Source: Vulcanimicrobium winogradskyi
GTDB lineage: Bacteria; Vulcanimicrobiota; Vulcanimicrobiia; Vulcanimicrobiales; Vulcanimicrobiaceae
NCBI GenBank assembly: GCA_003134965.1
Contig: PLDA01000004.1
Coordinates: forward strand, 124,001-188,000
Length of the DNA: 64,000 bases
Reading direction: 5' to 3'
Each line of letters starts with the position of its first letter. The stretch's first letter is position 1. The notes under the pieces are model-generated. The model searched no databases and was not told where the DNA came from. It saw only the letters and a list, made by a program, of their open reading frames with translations. The translations under genes and the position numbers were made by a program. Of this stretch, positions 61,495 through 64,000 are shown in pieces.

Positions 61495-62813
61495 CTCGCC
61501 CGTATACTGCTCGCTTTGGGACGCTGTGCGATCAGGTTGCGGAACCGGCGCACGTCGTACAGCTCGGTAAAAACGGGATCGTTCTCGATCATCGTGAGCC
61601 ACCCGGGGTCGCTCGCGACCGCGGCTTCGAGATCGCCCATCGCGGCCTCGGGGTCACCCGACGCGAGTCGCCCGTACGCGAGGAGATATCCCGAGACTTG
61701 ACGTGTCCGCGAGATCTTCAGCATGCGCTCGAGGGTTCGCTGCGCGCCGCTGCGGTCGCCGACGCAGGCCCGCGCCCAGGCGCCCGAGGCAAGCTCGTAC
61801 GGATCGTCGCTGAGCCGGCCGCCCGGCTGCACCAACTCGAGCGTCTCCGCGGGGCGTCCGCTGGCGGAGAGCGCGTCGGCAAGGTAGATCCGAACGACGC
61901 GCGAGCGCGGCTCTATCGCCAGCAGCTCGCGCGCCTGCGCGATCGCGTCGGCGTACGAGCGGCGGAAGAACGCGGTCGCCATCACGCAGACCGCGTACGA
62001 GAACGAGGTCGGATCGAGCGCGACCGCTTCGAAGGCGGTGCGCTCCGCCGCGACCAGGTCGCCGTCGGCCAGGGCGACGTTGAAGCTCGCGATGTGCGCG
62101 CGCGCGTCGAACGGGTCGAGGTTGAGTGCGATCGCTACGTGCGGCGCCGCCACGGCGCGCCCGAGTCCGGAATCGATCGCGACACGCGCGAATGCGGAGT
62201 GCGCTGCGACCGAGCGCGGATCGATCGCAAGCGCTCGCTGCGCCAGCGCGCGCGCCTTGGCGTGCGCGTGCACCGGCGTCGCGATCAGCTCGCGCGAGAG
62301 ATGCAGCCAGCCGACCGCGAGACCGGCATAGGCCTCGACGCACAGCGGATCGATCGAGCAGGCCCGCTCGAAGTGCCTGATCGCGCTCGTGACGTCCGAG
62401 GGTGCGCCGCGGGCCAGCAGCAGCCGGCCGAGCGCGACGGTGCGCGCCGCCGCTTCGCTGGGCGCCGAACCGCGCGTGAGCAGCGATTCGAGCTCGACGG
62501 CGATCGCTTCGATCGCGTGCGCGCGGTAGCGGAAGAACTGTCGCACCGACAGGTGCAGCTCCGAGGCGACCGCGAGGGTCGTCCCGCCGTCGACGTCGCA
62601 GCGCTGCACGATCTCGGTGCAGAACGCGTGCTCGTGCCGGAGCGCGCGTTCGACCAGCGTGAGGACGGCTTCGCGCGCGGTGAGCGAGCGCAGCGCGCGC
62701 CGAAGCTCCCGGGCGATCTCGTCGCGCTCCAGCTGAACCGGGCGGCGCAGCCCGCGCAGCAGGCCGCGGACCGACCCGTGACTCCAGAGCGTCCTGCCCC
62801 TCGCTGCCTCCAT
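61491..62813 (-). CDS. TPR-repeat protein with an N-terminal helix-turn-helix-like region
   Basis: A 440-residue soluble protein. The N-terminal 110 residues are helical and contain DGGTTLAVASELHLSVRQFFRYRAH, reminiscent of a DNA-binding helix-turn-helix. From about residue 125 on there are tetratricopeptide-like pairs (AIRHFERACSIDPLCVEAYAGLA, AQRALAIDPRSVAAHSAFA). Such a layout suggests a regulator that binds partner proteins, but no target is evident. It overlaps the convergent AlkA stop by 4 nt. The ATG at 62813 was chosen; a longer start at 62885 is possible. Confidence 0.7.
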   Translation of the reverse strand: MEAARGRTLWSHGSVRGLLRGLRRPVQLERDEIARELRRALRSLTAREAVLTLVERALRHEHAFCTEIVQRCDVDGGTTLAVASELHLSVRQFFRYRAHAIEAIAVELESLLTRGSAPSEAAARTVALGRLLLARGAPSDVTSAIRHFERACSIDPLCVEAYAGLAVGWLHLSRELIATPVHAHAKARALAQRALAIDPRSVAAHSAFARVAIDSGLGRAVAAPHVAIALNLDPFDARAHIASFNVALADGDLVAAERTAFEAVALDPTSFSYAVCVMATAFFRRSYADAIAQARELLAIEPRSRVVRIYLADALSASGRPAETLELVQPGGRLSDDPYELASGAWARACVGDRSGAQRTLERMLKISRTRQVSGYLLAYGRLASGDPEAAMGDLEAAVASDPGWLTMIENDPVFTELYDVRRFRNLIAQRPKASSIRAS

Positions 62814-62953
62814 GGCGGGAATTTCCGAGGCGTTTTCGTGGCAGCCTTCCCGGCCGCCGTCCGATTCATGCCAAGCTTCTGCCACGGCGGCGTCCCCCCG
62901 GAGGAGGAGGGGCTGGAACCGGCGAGGCAGGCCACCGTGTTCGGGAGGGGACC

Positions 62954-63694
62954 ATGGCTACGCAAACGGCACCCGTCTTCGCGATCCAGCGCGCCGCCGA
63001 CCGCGCCTTCTTCGACTTCGGCTGGCTGAAAACGAACCACTCGTTCAGCTTCGCCGACTACTTCGACCCGGATAACTTGAACTGGGGCGCGCTGCGCGTT
63101 TTCAACGACGACGTCGTGCTGCCGGGGCAGGGCTTCGGAACGCACCCGCACCGCGACATGGAGATCGTTACCTACGTGCTGCGCGGCGAGCTGGAGCACC
63201 GCGACTCGCTGGGACACCACGGCGTGGTCGCTCCGGGCGGCGTCCAGTACATGAGCGCCGGGACCGGGGTGCGGCACAGCGAGTTCAACCACTCCAAAGA
63301 GAACGACGTCCACTTCGTGCAGATGTGGGTGCTGCCGCGCTCGAACGGCGAGCCGCCGGACTATGGCCAGCACGCGTTCGCCGAAGACGAGCGCCGCAAT
63401 CGCTGGCTGGTCGTCGCGAGCGGCGAGCCCGGCGTCGAGGCGCCGGTCGGACTGCGCGCCGATGCCACGGTGCGGGTCGCGAAGCTCGAAGGCGGCGCCC
63501 TGTCCTACGCGTTCGATCCGGCGCGGTACGGCTTTTTGTTCGTCGCAGACGGCGAGGTGCGCGCGAACGGCGAACGGCTCGGTACCGGTGACGCGGTCCG
63601 GATCCACGGCGTCGCGAACCTCGAGGTGACCGGCTCCGCTGAAGTCGTGCTGTGGGACGTTCCGCCGACCGACGTGCGGCTGGAGGACGCGTGA
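62954..63694 (+). CDS. Pirin family protein
   Basis: A 246-residue cupin. It has WLKTNHSFSFADYFDP, LRVFNDD, the metal ligands in FGTHPHRDMEIVTYVLRGELEHRDS, and GTGVRHSEFNHS. These are typical of the bacterial YhaK/YhhW pirins, of which some are quercetin 2,3-dioxygenases. Substrate unknown. GTGA overlap with the downstream UBP-type zinc-finger gene indicates co-translation. The 140-bp region before it holds no other gene. Confidence 0.92.
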   Translation: MATQTAPVFAIQRAADRAFFDFGWLKTNHSFSFADYFDPDNLNWGALRVFNDDVVLPGQGFGTHPHRDMEIVTYVLRGELEHRDSLGHHGVVAPGGVQYMSAGTGVRHSEFNHSKENDVHFVQMWVLPRSNGEPPDYGQHAFAEDERRNRWLVVASGEPGVEAPVGLRADATVRVAKLEGGALSYAFDPARYGFLFVADGEVRANGERLGTGDAVRIHGVANLEVTGSAEVVLWDVPPTDVRLEDA

Positions 63695-63957
63695 AAAACG
63701 GTGCGTGCGCGCACGCGGCGACGCTCGGCGATCCGGCGCCGCGCACACCCGGCGGCTGCGAAGAATGTCTCGCGATCGGCGACGAGTGGGTGCACCTGCG
63801 TCTGTGCGAGACGTGCGGGCACGTCGGCTGTTGCGACAGCTCGAAGAACAAGCACGCGACCAAGCACTTCCACGCGACGCAGCATCCGGTGATTCGCTCG
63901 CTCGAGCCCGGCGAGTTCTGGAAGTGGTGCTACGTCGACGAGGCGATGTGGGAGTGA
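63691..63957 (+). CDS. UBP-type zinc-finger protein
   Basis: An 88-residue protein comprising almost only a UBP-type (ZnF_UBP/BUZ) finger. It has GCEECLAIGDEWVHLRLC, ETCGHVGCCDSS and HATKHFHATQHPVIRSL, which supply the Cys and His ligands, and ends FWKWCYVDEAMWE. In eukaryotes this fold binds the ubiquitin C-terminus; the bacterial role is unknown and may involve protein C-termini. The GTG at 63691 has GGAGG at 63682-63686 and overlaps the pirin stop. Confidence 0.9.
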   Translation: MKNGACAHAATLGDPAPRTPGGCEECLAIGDEWVHLRLCETCGHVGCCDSSKNKHATKHFHATQHPVIRSLEPGEFWKWCYVDEAMWE

Positions 63958-63966
63958 AGCCCTAAC

Positions 63967-64000
63967 GTGAGCATGTGGGAGCCGTTCGGTGCACGTGCCC
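63967..64000 (+). CDS. Possible start of a Clp-family ATPase gene, cut by the window end
   Basis: After the zinc-finger stop, GTG at 63967 (or ATG at 63973) opens a frame reading MWEPFGARA to the window end. ClpC-type proteins often begin with a similar M-x-x-x-F-T-x-R-A stretch, so this could be the N-terminal domain of a ClpC/ClpB-like protein. Only about ten codons are visible, so the call is weak. Confidence 0.3.
   Translation, partial: MSMWEPFGARA

Overview
This is a GC-rich bacterial chromosome segment with very tight gene packing, many 1-4 nt start/stop overlaps and frequent GTG/TTG starts. It carries a large secreted or lipoprotein complement: NHL/Vgb-type propellers on Pro/Thr linkers, S9, M28, M48 and metzincin-like peptidases, and an alpha-2-macroglobulin. 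Together with cyanobacterial/plant-type phytoene desaturase plus phytoene synthase, this would fit a poorly cultured GC-rich phylum such as Candidatus Eremiobacterota. That placement is inference from gene style only. No rRNA, tRNA or CRISPR array was recognised.

Layout: 1-3.1 kb holds the end of an ABC ATPase, an FAH-family enzyme and a propeller lipoprotein. At 3.1-4.3 kb a branched-chain aminotransferase sits behind what looks like a complete ribosome-mediated attenuator: promoter, Val/Leu/Ile-rich leader peptide, antiterminator and terminator. From 4.3 to 20.4 kb are secreted peptidases, a peptide-binding lipoprotein, a metzincin-like protease, a Pro/Ser/Thr-tailed lipoprotein, an alpha-2-macroglobulin, a FolK-FolE2 fusion and a MetX-like hydrolase. 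A three-gene minus-strand propeller/barrel operon lies at 21.2-25.5 kb. From 25.6 to 37.6 kb are a small lipoprotein, DUF2461, M48 and DUF4139 proteins, a HET-C/phospholipase-C-like secreted protein, a DUF1858-Mrp fusion, the carotenoid pair, a MetE-C-like methyltransferase, a class III aminotransferase and a pterin dehydratase.

An AT-richer island (about 37.64-42.8 kb) interrupts this background. It contains a truncated membrane-protein gene at its edge, an epimerase, a glycosyltransferase, a nucleotide-sugar dehydrogenase, an IS1380-family element and a 22-codon signal-peptide-like ORF. From 42.8 kb to the end the style returns to the background: M28 peptidase, membrane glycosyltransferase-like protein, cyclophilin, ornithine-cyclodeaminase-like enzyme, MFS transporter, a TetR/metallo-hydrolase operon with a clear palindromic operator, a beta-lactamase-like/amidase pair, an S9 peptidase coupled to a BNR-repeat protein, an ABC-2 permease/RuBisCO-like protein/short GreA-like operon, an AlkA-type glycosylase, a TPR protein, a pirin/UBP-zinc-finger pair, and possibly the first codons of a Clp-family gene.

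The most notable items are the ilvE attenuator, the FolK-FolE2 fusion, the glycan island and its scar, the form IV RuBisCO-like protein operon, and several genes whose best start seems to be a near-cognate codon.
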